Assembly: GCA_010206225.2 (NCBI GenBank) | Contig: VIQU02000018.1 | Span: 20,867-84,866 of the forward strand | Length of the DNA stretch: 64,000 nucleotides | Direction of reading: 5' to 3' | Origin: Lachnospiraceae bacterium MD308 | GTDB taxonomy: Bacteria > Bacillota > Clostridia > Lachnospirales > Lachnospiraceae | In this document: positions 35,369 to 44,392 of the stretch, one piece after another | Numbering within the stretch: the first letter of the stretch is position 1 | How the letters are laid out: each line of letters opens with the position of its first letter | Made by a program: the position numbers and the translations under genes | The notes under the pieces: model-generated | Told to the model about the DNA's origin: nothing | Seen by the model: the letters and a program-made list of their open reading frames with translations, nothing else | Databases searched by the model: none

Positions 35369-36329
35369 ACAACGATTTTTAATGATAACCCTTTTATCCT
35401 GTCTTATGATATTGCTGGCCGGCTGCTCCCTGGCAAAAGAAGATGCAGGAAACGATACGAAAGATACTCTGATCGGCGCCTTTATCACCGATGAATATCT
35501 TGATCTGTTTGATCTGGACGCTTACCTTGACGGCAACGCTTCAAAACTCCTTCAAAATCCGGATACGGTAATCAATGATACTGATGGCTATACGAATCCT
35601 CTGTATGCAAAAACAGACCGCAAAAGCAGCAAAGATCCCTCTGACTGGAAGATTTCCTTTGATGGCATTAAAGGGCTCAACCTCCTGAATCTTATCTGGA
35701 CAGACGAAAACGATACAATCTGCCGCGCCCTGCAGTCAAGCGACGGTATCTGCGATGCGCAAACAGACTGGACAGAATCAGATAACAGCACTGAAATGGT
35801 GCTTTCTGCTACTATTTATACGGTTCCCCAAGGATCAGACAAAAGTCCTGCTTACTATGTAAATCCCGTATACCAGACTTCTGACGGAAAAATATATGTC
35901 GTACCCGGCAGCGGTATCAGCAACAGTTCTATCTCCGACGAAAGCGATAATATGTCTATCTGCTTAAATGACCAGACTGATTCTATGGAAAAAGGGATCA
36001 CAAAGACAGAAAAGTGCTCCGTTACCGTCCAGTTCTCTTCCATGTTCAAGCCGGTAAAAATCACTCTTATTCAGATGGATGAGAAAAATCAGGTTTTAAA
36101 GCAGGAAGAATATATACCCGGAAACCTGCCCGATCAATTAACCGCCGAAAAAGATACTTCTTATTTTATTATAGAAACTGAAAAAAAGGCTCCGGACGGA
36201 AGGAAAGAAATCACACGAGACATATATGAATGTAAAGATTCTGACGATGAAGTCTCTCTGGAAACATTTTATGCAATGGATAACAAAATCGTGTCAAAAC
36301 AATACACAGAAATTAAATGGGATAATTAG
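35355..36329 (+). CDS. Lipoprotein of unknown function
   Basis: 324 residues from the second of three consecutive ATG codons (35352, 35355, 35358); AGGAGG at 35343-35348 gives it the best spacing. Signal peptide and lipobox LLAGC with Cys24. The rest is hydrophilic and predicted extracellular; I recognise no domain. It begins inside the XRE gene, so it is translationally coupled to it. Its linkage to the membrane protein suggests one envelope function, perhaps resistance or signalling. That is inference. Confidence 0.75.
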   Translation: MMKNKQRFLMITLLSCLMILLAGCSLAKEDAGNDTKDTLIGAFITDEYLDLFDLDAYLDGNASKLLQNPDTVINDTDGYTNPLYAKTDRKSSKDPSDWKISFDGIKGLNLLNLIWTDENDTICRALQSSDGICDAQTDWTESDNSTEMVLSATIYTVPQGSDKSPAYYVNPVYQTSDGKIYVVPGSGISNSSISDESDNMSICLNDQTDSMEKGITKTEKCSVTVQFSSMFKPVKITLIQMDEKNQVLKQEEYIPGNLPDQLTAEKDTSYFIIETEKKAPDGRKEITRDIYECKDSDDEVSLETFYAMDNKIVSKQYTEIKWDN

Positions 36330-36416
36330 TCATTAGAGTTTATAGCGGTAAGGGACTTGAGCCAAATCCGGTACTTGAGATGATGCTCCTTTAGTATACA
36401 AAAATTATCAGAAAAA
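36330..36416. other. Short intergenic region before the hsp20 control region
   Basis: No gene and no strong hairpin is visible after the lipoprotein stop. Confidence 0.4.
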
Positions 36417-36443
36417 TTAGCACTCGCCTATTGACATTGCTAA
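36417..36443 (+). promoter_or_regulatory. CIRCE-like element overlapping the hsp20 promoter
   Basis: TTAGCACTC, nine bases, then CATTGCTAA. The left half is a perfect CIRCE arm and the right half matches 7 of 9 positions of GAGTGCTAA. A promoter overlaps it: TTGACA at 36431-36436 and a TATATAAT run about 17-19 bases later. HrcA would be the expected repressor. Confidence 0.65.
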
Positions 36444-36559
36444 TAATGTGTGTTATATAATATATATAGCAAATAAAACAACAGCTTATTTCCAATAAGT
36501 TTTCAGCTTTTTGGAAACAATATAACTGTCACCACGCAATGTTTAAGGAGGAATGATTT

Positions 36560-36982
36560 ATGTTATTAGCAAACAGGAATTACAATTTATTTGACGAGAT
36601 GTTCAAGGATCCTTTTTTTACACGTTCTTTTGAGAACTCTTCTACACAGATCATGAAGACTGATATCCATGATAAAGACGGGAACTATATAATCGAGATG
36701 GAACTTCCGGGATATGCGAAAGAAGATATCAAGGCCGACTTAAAGGACGGATATCTTACTATCACCGCTTCTAAGAATGAGACAAAGGAGGAAAAGGATG
36801 CCAAGGGCAACTGTATCCGTAAGGAGCGATACACCGGCACATGCAATCGAAGCTTTTATGTGGGAGAACAGGTAACACAGGACGACATCCATGCCGCGTT
36901 CAAAGACGGTGTTCTCTCTCTTCAGGTTCCAAAAGATATGCCGAAGATTGAGGATGCTCCAAAGTTAATTACGATCGAGTAA
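36560..36982 (+). CDS. Small heat shock protein, Hsp20 family
   Basis: 140-residue ATP-independent holdase. The alpha-crystallin domain (about 35-130) shows IIEMELPGYAKEDIKADLKDGYLTITA in pieces such as MELPGYAKEDI, the central FYVG, and the C-terminal AAFKDGVLSLQVPK. GGAGGAATG precedes ATG 36560. Regulation by HrcA through the upstream CIRCE-like site is likely. Confidence 0.95.
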   Translation: MLLANRNYNLFDEMFKDPFFTRSFENSSTQIMKTDIHDKDGNYIIEMELPGYAKEDIKADLKDGYLTITASKNETKEEKDAKGNCIRKERYTGTCNRSFYVGEQVTQDDIHAAFKDGVLSLQVPKDMPKIEDAPKLITIE

Positions 36983-37011
36983 CCGACGCATGGATGAACG
37001 AATCGGAAAAC

Positions 37012-37068
37012 AAAAGCCATATCCAAAAGTAAGTTTGTCATTTACTTACTTTTCGGATATGGCTTTTT
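37012..37068. terminator. Shared terminator between hsp20 and convergent XRE gene
   Basis: A stem of more than 20 bp, with left arm starting AAAAGCCATATCC and right arm ending GGATATGGCTTTT, followed by T residues on the plus strand. The last codons of the convergent XRE gene (stop at 37042) lie in the right arm. Confidence 0.8.
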
Positions 37069-37266
37069 TATATTCGTATTCCCCACTATATAATCAATAC
37101 TTACATTGTAAAAATGCGAAAGCTTTAGTAAGAGATCTACCGGTATCTGTCTTGTTCCCTTCTCATACCGGCGGTATACTTCACGCTGGCAGCCCAGATA
37201 CTCTGCAATATCCGCCTGCGTTTTATCACTATCAATCCGTAAATCTTCCAGACGTTGAAAATGCAT
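37042..37266 (-). CDS. XRE-family transcriptional regulator
   Basis: 74 residues, a single Cro/CI-type helix-turn-helix: TQADIAEYLGCQREVYRRYEKGTR followed by QIPVDLLLKLSHFYNVSIDYIVG; I give these as landmarks only. GAGGTGG precedes ATG 37266. Divergent from the BspA-like gene across 95 bases that hold two direct repeats. The C-terminal codons form part of the terminator stem. Confidence 0.9.
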   Translation of the reverse strand: MHFQRLEDLRIDSDKTQADIAEYLGCQREVYRRYEKGTRQIPVDLLLKLSHFYNVSIDYIVGNTNIKKPYPKSK

Positions 37267-37280
37267 TAAACCACCTCAAT

Positions 37281-37339
37281 TTTATGCTACCAAATAATTG
37301 CATTTTTATTCCGTTTATGCTACCATATGGTTGTATTTT
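37281..37339. repeat. Two direct repeats in the XRE/BspA divergent region
   Basis: TTTATGCTACC occurs at 37281-37291 and 37314-37324, with further partial similarity downstream of each. Spacing is 33 bp, three helical turns. Candidate operators of the neighbouring XRE protein. Confidence 0.5.
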
Positions 37340-37361
37340 CACAAACAAAGGAGGAATCAGA

Positions 37362-37982
37362 TTGAAGACTTTTGAAAAAATAATCACTATTCTAATCTCA
37401 ATGGCATTATTCGTATGCCTGTATCTTACAGGCCAGTCTGTCTTTAGAACTGCCTCCCGGTACATACTGCAGAATGATTTCCGGAATGCCGGACAATACT
37501 CTGAAGATACCTGTCAGTCATTCTCCGCGGGCGGAATCTGCGGCAGTAATTTAAAATGGAGATTTACAGATGGAATTCTTACCATAAGCGGGAAAGGGAA
37601 AATGAAGAACTATAAGAACTCTCATGCACCCTGGTCAACATTTGCTGTCACTACGGTAAAAATCGGGGAAGGCGTTACCGGAATCGGCTCTCATGCATTT
37701 AACTGTAACAGAACTCTAAAGCATGTTCTTCTTCCTTCCACCCTGATAACTGTTGAAACAAATGCCTTCGATCGCGCAGAGAGGCTTCCAAGCATCTATG
37801 TAGCACACGATAACGCTCATTTTATATCATTTTCCGGTATCCTTTTTTATAGAAACGGACTTCATCCTGTAATATCTTCATCCGTGAAACGGTGCGAGGC
37901 TTTCTATCCTTTTCCCAGCGCCGTGCGCCAGATCACTTCCGGCATACTGTACTTTTTACTGTATTTGCGGACCGCATATTAA
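37362..37982 (+). CDS. BspA-like leucine-rich-repeat protein, probably truncated
   Basis: 206 residues from TTG 37362, which has a GGAGG site at the right distance. There is an N-terminal hydrophobic anchor (TILISMALFVCLYL), then a BspA N-terminal strand (LKWRFTDGILTISGKGKM), and LRR_5-type units (TTVKIGEGVTGIGSHAFNCN, TLKHVLLPSTLITVETNAF). After VAHDNAHFISFSGILFYRNG, where more repeats are expected, the sequence loses the pattern and ends. A frameshift or deletion is likely. Usually such proteins are surface adhesins. Confidence 0.65.
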   Translation: MKTFEKIITILISMALFVCLYLTGQSVFRTASRYILQNDFRNAGQYSEDTCQSFSAGGICGSNLKWRFTDGILTISGKGKMKNYKNSHAPWSTFAVTTVKIGEGVTGIGSHAFNCNRTLKHVLLPSTLITVETNAFDRAERLPSIYVAHDNAHFISFSGILFYRNGLHPVISSSVKRCEAFYPFPSAVRQITSGILYFLLYLRTAY

Positions 37983-38046
37983 TACTGTATCCAAATCCAT
38001 GACATGATACAAGCGTCAACAGGTCATGCATTTCATGCTCACATGA

Positions 38047-38093
38047 AAAAGCTGCTGCTCCATAGATGTACAACCATCCGTAGAACAGCAGCT
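38047..38093 (-). terminator. Terminator of the zinc-ribbon membrane protein gene
   Basis: Arms AGCTGCTG and CAGCAGCT enclose a longer loop with internal pairing; TTTTT follows on the minus strand. Confidence 0.55.
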
Positions 38094-38122
38094 CCTGTCT
38101 TATCTGCAGTATATAAATAGCA

Positions 38123-38644
38123 TTACTTAAATATCTTTATCTTTCCAATACCTGGCAACTCATTTTTTGTTCCCCTGCACGCATAAGTAAGTCCCATAAG
38201 CCAGAGAATCAGTACCGCTACCTTCACGATGTCATATACTATATCCAACGCTCCTCCCGTAATCTGTGAAAAAAATCCCGCGCTCCAGCCCCAGTTGTTT
38301 TCAATAAGATCAACTAAAGTGTCGATAATAAATAGAATCAATCCCTGATTCTTATGGAGCTTTAGATATTCCGACTGCCTGTCTCCCGCAAAGATCGGAA
38401 TAAACACTAGCACTCCAAGATAGCAAAGTACCGCCATCACCTTATAGCTCCTGATCTCACTTTCCGGGAAAAATCCTTCCCGCATCTGCAAATGATAATA
38501 CGTATGATTCATGTTCCCGTATGTATATCTTCCGGACTCACCGCCCTGATCCGCTGTCTTGGCCTTCGGAATCACCGCGCCGCAGACTGGGCATGTCACA
38601 ACCGTATCCTCTACTTTTTCGCCGCACTTTACACAATATGCCAT
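38123..38644 (-). CDS. Zinc-ribbon membrane protein (DUF4870-like)
   Basis: 173 residues from ATG 38644. An N-terminal zinc ribbon (CVKCGEKVEDTVVTCPVCG, residues 4-22) is followed by a linker and three hydrophobic helices (about 68-85, 98-118, 135-158). The block SEYLKLHKNQGLILFI is typical of DUF4870-type membrane proteins. Function is unknown. Confidence 0.8.
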   Translation of the reverse strand: MAYCVKCGEKVEDTVVTCPVCGAVIPKAKTADQGGESGRYTYGNMNHTYYHLQMREGFFPESEIRSYKVMAVLCYLGVLVFIPIFAGDRQSEYLKLHKNQGLILFIIDTLVDLIENNWGWSAGFFSQITGGALDIVYDIVKVAVLILWLMGLTYACRGTKNELPGIGKIKIFK

Positions 38645-38696
38645 CCTCTTTATCCTCCTCATCTGCAAAACTGTCGTTCAATCTCAATTCTTTTAC

Positions 38697-38933
38697 CTAA
38701 CTCTCAAGTCCCAGTATCTCTGAAAGAACCTCTATGATAATCTCATTGGTACATGACTTCACATAGCCCATCATATGTAATGATATCTCGTCCTGCTTCT
38801 GTGCCTCGGTCAGAGAACTATCCTTCTTCGTCTCATTGATAAGCCGTACAAGCTCCGGAGTCAGCTCCTCGTACATGTCCACAGTCGTATCCGTCACTAA
38901 TTTTCTAAGTTCGTTCTTCGTCGTTGGTACCAT
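38697..38933 (-). CDS. Hypothetical protein, 78 residues
   Basis: From ATG 38933, with a near-perfect AGGAGGGG site; an upstream frame start at 38969 lacks one. The product is a charged, predominantly helical soluble protein (ELTPELVRLINETKKDSSLT, then EIIIEVLSEILGLES). I recognise no domain. It lies 56 bases downstream of smpB on the same strand. Confidence 0.65.
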   Translation of the reverse strand: MVPTTKNELRKLVTDTTVDMYEELTPELVRLINETKKDSSLTEAQKQDEISLHMMGYVKSCTNEIIIEVLSEILGLES

Positions 38934-38989
38934 ACGCCCCTCCTGTTTTATAGCAGGCTCTTCTGTCAAAATCCTCAGATCTCCCGGCC

Positions 38990-39457
38990 TTATTCCAGAT
39001 TCCTCACTTTAAATTCTCTCTGAGCCTCTCGCCTCTGATCCTTTTTCGCGATATCCTGCCGTTTGTCATACAGCTTTTTGCCTTTCGCAAGACCGATTTC
39101 CGCTTTTACAAGGCTGCCTTTAAAATACACCTTAAGAGGTATAATTGCAATACCCTTTTCCTTCGTCTTCCCAAGAAGCTTATTGATCTCCGCCTTATGA
39201 AGAAGGAGCTTTCGCACCCTGAGCGGATCTTTATTGAATATATTTCCCTTTTCATACGGGCTGATATGCATCCCGTAGATATATACTTCACCATTCTCTA
39301 TACGGATAAACGATTCTTTAATACTACACTTTCCCATTCGGAGGGATTTCACTTCTGTACCGTGCAGGGCAATTCCTGTCTCATACGTATCCAGTATAAA
39401 ATAATCATGATAAGCCTTTTTGTTATTGGCTATCAGCTTGCCATTCGTCTTCGCCAT
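38990..39457 (-). CDS. smpB: SsrA-binding protein SmpB
   Basis: 155 residues from ATG 39457. Binds tmRNA and delivers it to stalled ribosomes. Motifs: [20 protein letters not shown] (residues about 9-28), GTEVKSLR, and the basic C-terminal tail [20 protein letters not shown]. The start lies 35 bases inside the rnr gene. Its partner RNA is encoded at 33.7-34.0 kb. Confidence 0.97.
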   Translation of the reverse strand: MAKTNGKLIANNKKAYHDYFILDTYETGIALHGTEVKSLRMGKCSIKESFIRIENGEVYIYGMHISPYEKGNIFNKDPLRVRKLLLHKAEINKLLGKTKEKGIAIIPLKVYFKGSLVKAEIGLAKGKKLYDKRQDIAKKDQRREAQREFKVRNLE

Positions 39458-41597
39458 CTTCTCTCTCTCCTTCTGATACAATCTCAAAATCAATTGTCCG
39501 CATCATTCTGTTAGTGTCAATCACACGCACCCGGACATTCTGCCCCAGCTTATATACTTTTCCCGTGTGCTCGCCCACCATCTCATAACTGCCTTCGTAA
39601 TAATCGTAATGGTCATCCTGCATATTCGTTACGTGTACAAGCCCCTCGATCGTATTCGGGAGTTCCACATACATTCCCCATTTCGTCATACCAGAGATAA
39701 CTCCTTCAAATACCTCTCCAATCCGCCCCTGCATATACTCTACCTTCTTGAGCTTAACAGTCTCTCTCTCTGCCTCATCCGCACGGCGTTCTGTCTCACT
39801 GGCATGCTTTGTAACTTCTTCGAGAATGGAGTGATAATGTTCTATCTTTGCATCATTCATCCGCCCCCTGAGATTGTCCTTGATGATCCGGTGTATCTGC
39901 AGATCCGGATATCTTCTGATCGGTGATGTAAAATGAGTATAATACGCCGCCGCGAGTCCGAAATGGCCTGTATTCTCCGGCGCATACCTCGCCTGTCTCA
40001 TAGAACGCAGCGCAAGTCTGCCAATCAATGCCTCCTCAGGTGTTCCTTCTGCCTTTGCCAGAAGCTTTTGTATCTCTTTTGGACGTACTTCATTGACACC
40101 GATATGCATGGAATACCCGAAATTATTAATAAATGCTGCAAGCGCCTTTATCTTCTCATCATCTGGAGCCTCATGCGTACGGTACACAAAAGGAAGCTCC
40201 TGCCAGTAATAATCCTGTGCCACTGTCTCATTGGCCAGCAGCATAAAATCCTCAATCATCCTCGTCGCCACATTTCTGTCATAAGGTCTGATCTCTAAAG
40301 GTCTGCCATTTTCATCAAGTACAAGCTTCGTCTCCGGGAAATCAAAATCAATCGAACCTCTCTGCGTTCGCCTTCCTCTCAATATTCCCGAAAGTTCCTG
40401 CATACACTCGAACATCGGAACAAATTCCTTGTACCTGTCTCTCTCTTCCTTATCATGATCCTCAAGGATCTTTTTAACGCTGGTATACGTCATCCTTCTG
40501 TCTACATGAATCACCGTCTCGGCAATCTCATGGTCAACCACATTCCCCTTCAAATCCACTGTCATGATACAGCTAAGCGCCAACCGGTCCTCTCCTGCAT
40601 TCAGAGAACAGATTCCGTTGCTCAAAGTATGAGGAAGCATAGGAATCACGCGGTCCGCCAGATAGACACTCGTACCCCTCTCCCGCGCCTCGTGGTCAAG
40701 AGCACTATTTTCCTGTACATAATTCGTTACATCTGCAATATGCACTCCGAGAATATAATGATCTCCCTTGTGAACAACAGATACCGCATCGTCCAGATCT
40801 TTGGCATCTTCGCCGTCGATCGTGACCATCTGCACATTCCGAAGATCCTTGCGTCCTGCCATATCGGCCTCACTCACCGGCTTTGACACACGCTCCGCCT
40901 GACGAAGTACCTTTTCAGGAAACTCTACCGGAAGCTCATATCCTTTAACAATAGACATAATATCTGTCCCCGGATCATTTACATGACCGATAATCTCTAG
41001 AATCCTGCCTTCCGGCTTTTTTCCGTCTCCGCCATACGAAGTTAATTCCACTACTACCTTATGTCCTGAGACCGCTTCTTTTGATTTCTCGGCAGGAATA
41101 AAAATGTCCTTTTGAAACTTCTGATTATCGGGCAAAACAAATCCAAAGCTTTTCCCCGGATTCGCCTCATAAAGCCCGACAACTCTCGTAATTCCTCTGG
41201 CAAGAATCTTTATAATCTTCCCTTCACGGCTTCTTTTCGAAGCTTCTTTCGTAATGGTGATCTCCACTGTATCGCCGTCCATCGCTCCATTAGTATTCTC
41301 CTCTCCGATAAATACGTCTGAAGTCTCCCCGACAAGCTCCACGAATCCAAAGCCTCTCACATTGGCACGATAAACCCCGGAAAATTTCTTCGTCTCTCCT
41401 CTTACATATTTTCCGCGCTTTGAAAGAAATATCTTTTTTTCCTGTTCAAGAAGTTCCAATATCTGTCTCAGCTCGTCCCTCTTCTCTTTCGGAACCTGCA
41501 AAAAGATGGCAAGTTCCTTGAATTTCATAGGTGTATATAAATCGTCACAGATTAAATCATAGACAACCTTTTTTCTTTTCTCAAATGTTTTATCCAT
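39423..41597 (-). CDS. rnr: Ribonuclease R
   Basis: 724-residue 3'-to-5' exoribonuclease. N-terminal winged helix, cold-shock domains (about 60-220), the catalytic RNB domain with [16 protein letters not shown] (Asp cluster about 260-270), and a C-terminal S1 domain (about 630-710). In characterised species RNase R works with SmpB and tmRNA in clearing defective mRNA, which matches the overlap with smpB. A terminator hairpin lies just upstream (41628-41655). Confidence 0.96.
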   Translation of the reverse strand: MDKTFEKRKKVVYDLICDDLYTPMKFKELAIFLQVPKEKRDELRQILELLEQEKKIFLSKRGKYVRGETKKFSGVYRANVRGFGFVELVGETSDVFIGEENTNGAMDGDTVEITITKEASKRSREGKIIKILARGITRVVGLYEANPGKSFGFVLPDNQKFQKDIFIPAEKSKEAVSGHKVVVELTSYGGDGKKPEGRILEIIGHVNDPGTDIMSIVKGYELPVEFPEKVLRQAERVSKPVSEADMAGRKDLRNVQMVTIDGEDAKDLDDAVSVVHKGDHYILGVHIADVTNYVQENSALDHEARERGTSVYLADRVIPMLPHTLSNGICSLNAGEDRLALSCIMTVDLKGNVVDHEIAETVIHVDRRMTYTSVKKILEDHDKEERDRYKEFVPMFECMQELSGILRGRRTQRGSIDFDFPETKLVLDENGRPLEIRPYDRNVATRMIEDFMLLANETVAQDYYWQELPFVYRTHEAPDDEKIKALAAFINNFGYSMHIGVNEVRPKEIQKLLAKAEGTPEEALIGRLALRSMRQARYAPENTGHFGLAAAYYTHFTSPIRRYPDLQIHRIIKDNLRGRMNDAKIEHYHSILEEVTKHASETERRADEAERETVKLKKVEYMQGRIGEVFEGVISGMTKWGMYVELPNTIEGLVHVTNMQDDHYDYYEGSYEMVGEHTGKVYKLGQNVRVRVIDTNRMMRTIDFEIVSEGEREDGEDEWQADSQ

Positions 41598-41627
41598 CCT
41601 GCAGACCGCTCCTTCCTATATGGAAAA

Positions 41628-41655
41628 AGGACACTCCCTTATTACAGGAGTGTCC
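41628..41655 (-). terminator. Terminator between secG and rnr
   Basis: 9-bp stem GGACACTCC/GGAGTGTCC, followed by TTTTT on the minus strand. It ends only 31 bases before the rnr start, so rnr relies on read-through or on a promoter inside this short space. Confidence 0.75.
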
Positions 41656-41680
41656 CATCATGCTCATAATTCACTGTTCC

Positions 41681-41923
41681 TTAAGCAAAAACCTTCAAAT
41701 TCAACACTGCTGCCAGTACAATAAACAGAATCGCAAGGAACTTTGTAGATTTCACCAGCGCGCCCTCCATAGAACGCCCCTTGTTCTGTCCCCAGTAGGT
41801 ATCCGCCATACCACTGATGGTCCCAAGCCCTGCTGACTTACCTTCCTGCATCAGCACGATTGCCGTTAATGCGATACAGTCTATTGCAAATATGATCATT
41901 AATACCGTCTTCAATATCTCCAT
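41681..41923 (-). CDS. secG: Preprotein translocase subunit SecG
   Basis: 80 residues, two transmembrane helices (about 2-22 and 57-77) separated by the conserved VLMQEGKSAGLGTISG loop. Part of the SecYEG channel. ATG 41923 has CAGGAGG. Confidence 0.95.
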   Translation of the reverse strand: MEILKTVLMIIFAIDCIALTAIVLMQEGKSAGLGTISGMADTYWGQNKGRSMEGALVKSTKFLAILFIVLAAVLNLKVFA

Positions 41924-41978
41924 AATCTTCCACCTCCTGCGGATAAACCATAACTATAGTAACACAGCCGGCAAAAGT

Positions 41979-43292
41979 TTACAAGTATTTTTTCTCCTCA
42001 AAAGGATTCCTGTATTCGGCCACATCACCAAGCTCATCCTCTATGCGCAAAAGCTGGTTATACTTCTCCACCCGTTCTCCCCGGCATGGTGCTCCAGTCT
42101 TTATCTGCCCGGCGTTAAACGCTACTGCTATATCCGCTATGATGGAATCGGCTGTCTCTCCCGAACGGTGAGAAATTACTGCCCGATATCCTGCATTTTT
42201 TGCCATTTCTACCGCATCAAATGCCTCAGTCAGTGTTCCGATCTGGTTTACCTTTACGAGAATCGCATTGGCAACCTCCCTTGCAATTCCTTTCTTTAAC
42301 CTTCGGGTGTTCGTCACAAACAGATCATCTCCCACAAGCTGCGTATGAAGTCCTGATCTCGTAGTCAAAAGCTCCCAGCCGTCCCAGTCCTCCTCATCCA
42401 GAGGATCTTCCAGAGATACGATTGGGAATTGCTCTACCAGTTCTTCATAATAATCAATCAGCTCTTCCGCAGATCTAATGATTTTATGACCGTGCATCTT
42501 TGCCTCGCCCTCAAAGACATACTTTTTAAAATGCTTATCATACAGCTCAGAAGCCGCCACGTCCAGCGCAAGGCTTATATCCTTCCCTGGTCGGTATCCC
42601 GCCTTTTCAATCGCCTCTACCATAATACGAAGCGCTTCTTTTGCATCTGGAAGATTCGGCGCAAAGCCGCCCTCATCCCCCACAGCGGTGCTAAGTCCCG
42701 CCTCTTTAAGCAACAACTTTAACGTCTGATAAACTTCGGCGCACATCCGAATCCCCTCATGAAAACAGCATGCACCAACCGGCATAATCATAAACTCCTG
42801 AATATCAATCGTATTATCCGCATGTCTCCCCCCGTTCATGATATTCATCATAGGAACCGGCATCCGCTTTGCATTCGTTCCCCCAAGATAAGAATACAAC
42901 GGAAGGCCCAGCGCTTTTGCAGCGGCGCGGGCTGCCGCCATAGATACCCCGAGCAACGCATTTGCTCCAAGATTTGATTTATTATCTGTTCCATCCATCT
43001 TCCTTAGCACCTCATCAAGCTCTGCCTGCCCAAACACATTCATTCCGGTGATCTCCGGCGCTATTCTGGCATTGACATTCTCTGCTGCCTGCATTACTCC
43101 AAGTCCTCTGTATCTTTTTCCCCCATCCCGAAGTTCCACTGCCTCAAACTGACCTGTAGAGGCTCCTGACGGAACACCCGCACGGCCAATATAACCGTCC
43201 CCCGCCAGAACTTCAACCTCTATCGTAGGATTCCCGCGGGAATCTAGAATTTCTCTTGCGTAAACATCTGTAATCGGCAAAAATTTGTGCAT
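41979..43292 (-). CDS. eno: Enolase
   Basis: 437 residues. 2-phosphoglycerate to phosphoenolpyruvate in glycolysis. Family marks: [17 protein letters not shown] at the N-terminus, [16 protein letters not shown], metal ligands in [26 protein letters not shown] and [10 protein letters not shown], catalytic Lys in [15 protein letters not shown], and [18 protein letters not shown] 43292 has TAAGGAGG. Confidence 0.98.
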   Translation of the reverse strand: MHKFLPITDVYAREILDSRGNPTIEVEVLAGDGYIGRAGVPSGASTGQFEAVELRDGGKRYRGLGVMQAAENVNARIAPEITGMNVFGQAELDEVLRKMDGTDNKSNLGANALLGVSMAAARAAAKALGLPLYSYLGGTNAKRMPVPMMNIMNGGRHADNTIDIQEFMIMPVGACCFHEGIRMCAEVYQTLKLLLKEAGLSTAVGDEGGFAPNLPDAKEALRIMVEAIEKAGYRPGKDISLALDVAASELYDKHFKKYVFEGEAKMHGHKIIRSAEELIDYYEELVEQFPIVSLEDPLDEEDWDGWELLTTRSGLHTQLVGDDLFVTNTRRLKKGIAREVANAILVKVNQIGTLTEAFDAVEMAKNAGYRAVISHRSGETADSIIADIAVAFNAGQIKTGAPCRGERVEKYNQLLRIEDELGDVAEYRNPFEEKKYL

Positions 43293-43471
43293 AGCTTTAC
43301 TTCCTCCTTACAAAAAAGTAGTATTTCCTAAAACCGCAAACCAAATTCATCAATATTCTTGATTTTCTTCAATCATCTTTCTTTCATTAGTTGACGTAAA
43401 AATGTGCACGCGTTACAATCTGTGTGGTCATTGGATCAGAAAAAATATGATAATATGTTGGGGAATATATT

Positions 43472-44314
43472 ATGAATACACAGACGAAAAATTTCATATT
43501 GTTAACCGCAAGCACACTTTTGAGTTCCGTCGGAATTTACTTTTTTAAATTCGCCAATAACTTTACCTTTGGAGGAATTACAGGTCTTGCCGTACTGGTC
43601 GCAAAATCAGGCGTTATATCCGCCAGCGATTTTTCATTCATTGCAAATATGCTGCTCCTAGTTGTCGGCTGGATCGTGCTTGGCAGGAAATTTGCCGCAA
43701 AGACGGCATATTGTACGATTCTGCTTTCCGTTTCCCTGTCGGTACTGGAAAGAATCTACCCGATGAGCCATCCGCTCACTGACGAACCTCTTCTGGAGCT
43801 TATGTTTGCCATCACTCTTCCGGCACTGGGTTCGGCCATCCTGTTCAACATTGGCTCTTCCAGCGGCGGTACGGATGTGATCGCAATGATTCTGAAAAAA
43901 TATACCAGTGTGGATATCGGGAAAGCGCTTCTCGCCTCTGATGTACTGATAACTCTGTCAGGCTGCTTTGTATTCGATATTGAAAGCGGGCTTTATTCAT
44001 TTTTAGGACTCGCACTGCGTTCCTTTATGATTGACGGATTCATCGAAAGTCTGAACCTGTCTAAATACTTTAATGTGGTCTGCACCACGCCGCAGCCTAT
44101 CTGCGATTTTATCAAAGATAACCTGCACCGGAGCGCCACGATCGTAAATGCAAAAGGCGCATTTTCAGGGAAGGACAAATACATTATCTTTACAGTGCTT
44201 AACCGGATGGAAGCAATACGGCTCCGGAATTTTATTAAGGAAAATTCTCCGGATGCATTCCTTCTTATCTCTAATACAAGTGAAATCATTGGGAAGGGTT
44301 TTCATTCTATATGA
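43472..44314 (+). CDS. YitT family membrane protein
   Basis: 280 residues: about five or six transmembrane helices (1-190) then a cytoplasmic DUF2179 domain (about 205-280). The SSSGGTDVIAMILKKYTSVDIG block and the C-terminal TVLNRMEAIRLRNFIKENSPDAFLLIS are typical of the family, cited as short landmarks. Function is not firmly known. Divergent from eno and convergent with glmM, with a shared terminator. Confidence 0.9.
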   Translation: MNTQTKNFILLTASTLLSSVGIYFFKFANNFTFGGITGLAVLVAKSGVISASDFSFIANMLLLVVGWIVLGRKFAAKTAYCTILLSVSLSVLERIYPMSHPLTDEPLLELMFAITLPALGSAILFNIGSSSGGTDVIAMILKKYTSVDIGKALLASDVLITLSGCFVFDIESGLYSFLGLALRSFMIDGFIESLNLSKYFNVVCTTPQPICDFIKDNLHRSATIVNAKGAFSGKDKYIIFTVLNRMEAIRLRNFIKENSPDAFLLISNTSEIIGKGFHSI

Positions 44315-44316
44315 CA

Positions 44317-44365
44317 GAAAGGATTCGGATTCCGGTCACATGTACCGGATACCGAATCCTTTCTT
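44317..44365. terminator. Bidirectional terminator between yitT and glmM
   Basis: Near-perfect stem of about 20 bp (left arm AGAAAGGATTCGG, right arm CCGAATCCTTTCT) with a short loop. It serves both convergent genes. Confidence 0.85.
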
Positions 44366-44392
44366 TATATTGTACCTTCTACCGATAAATCT

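Noticed and set aside
36990..37361. Extension of the BspA-like frame to an upstream start
   Set aside because: The added part runs through a terminator and opposite the XRE gene. TTG 37362 has a proper ribosome site.
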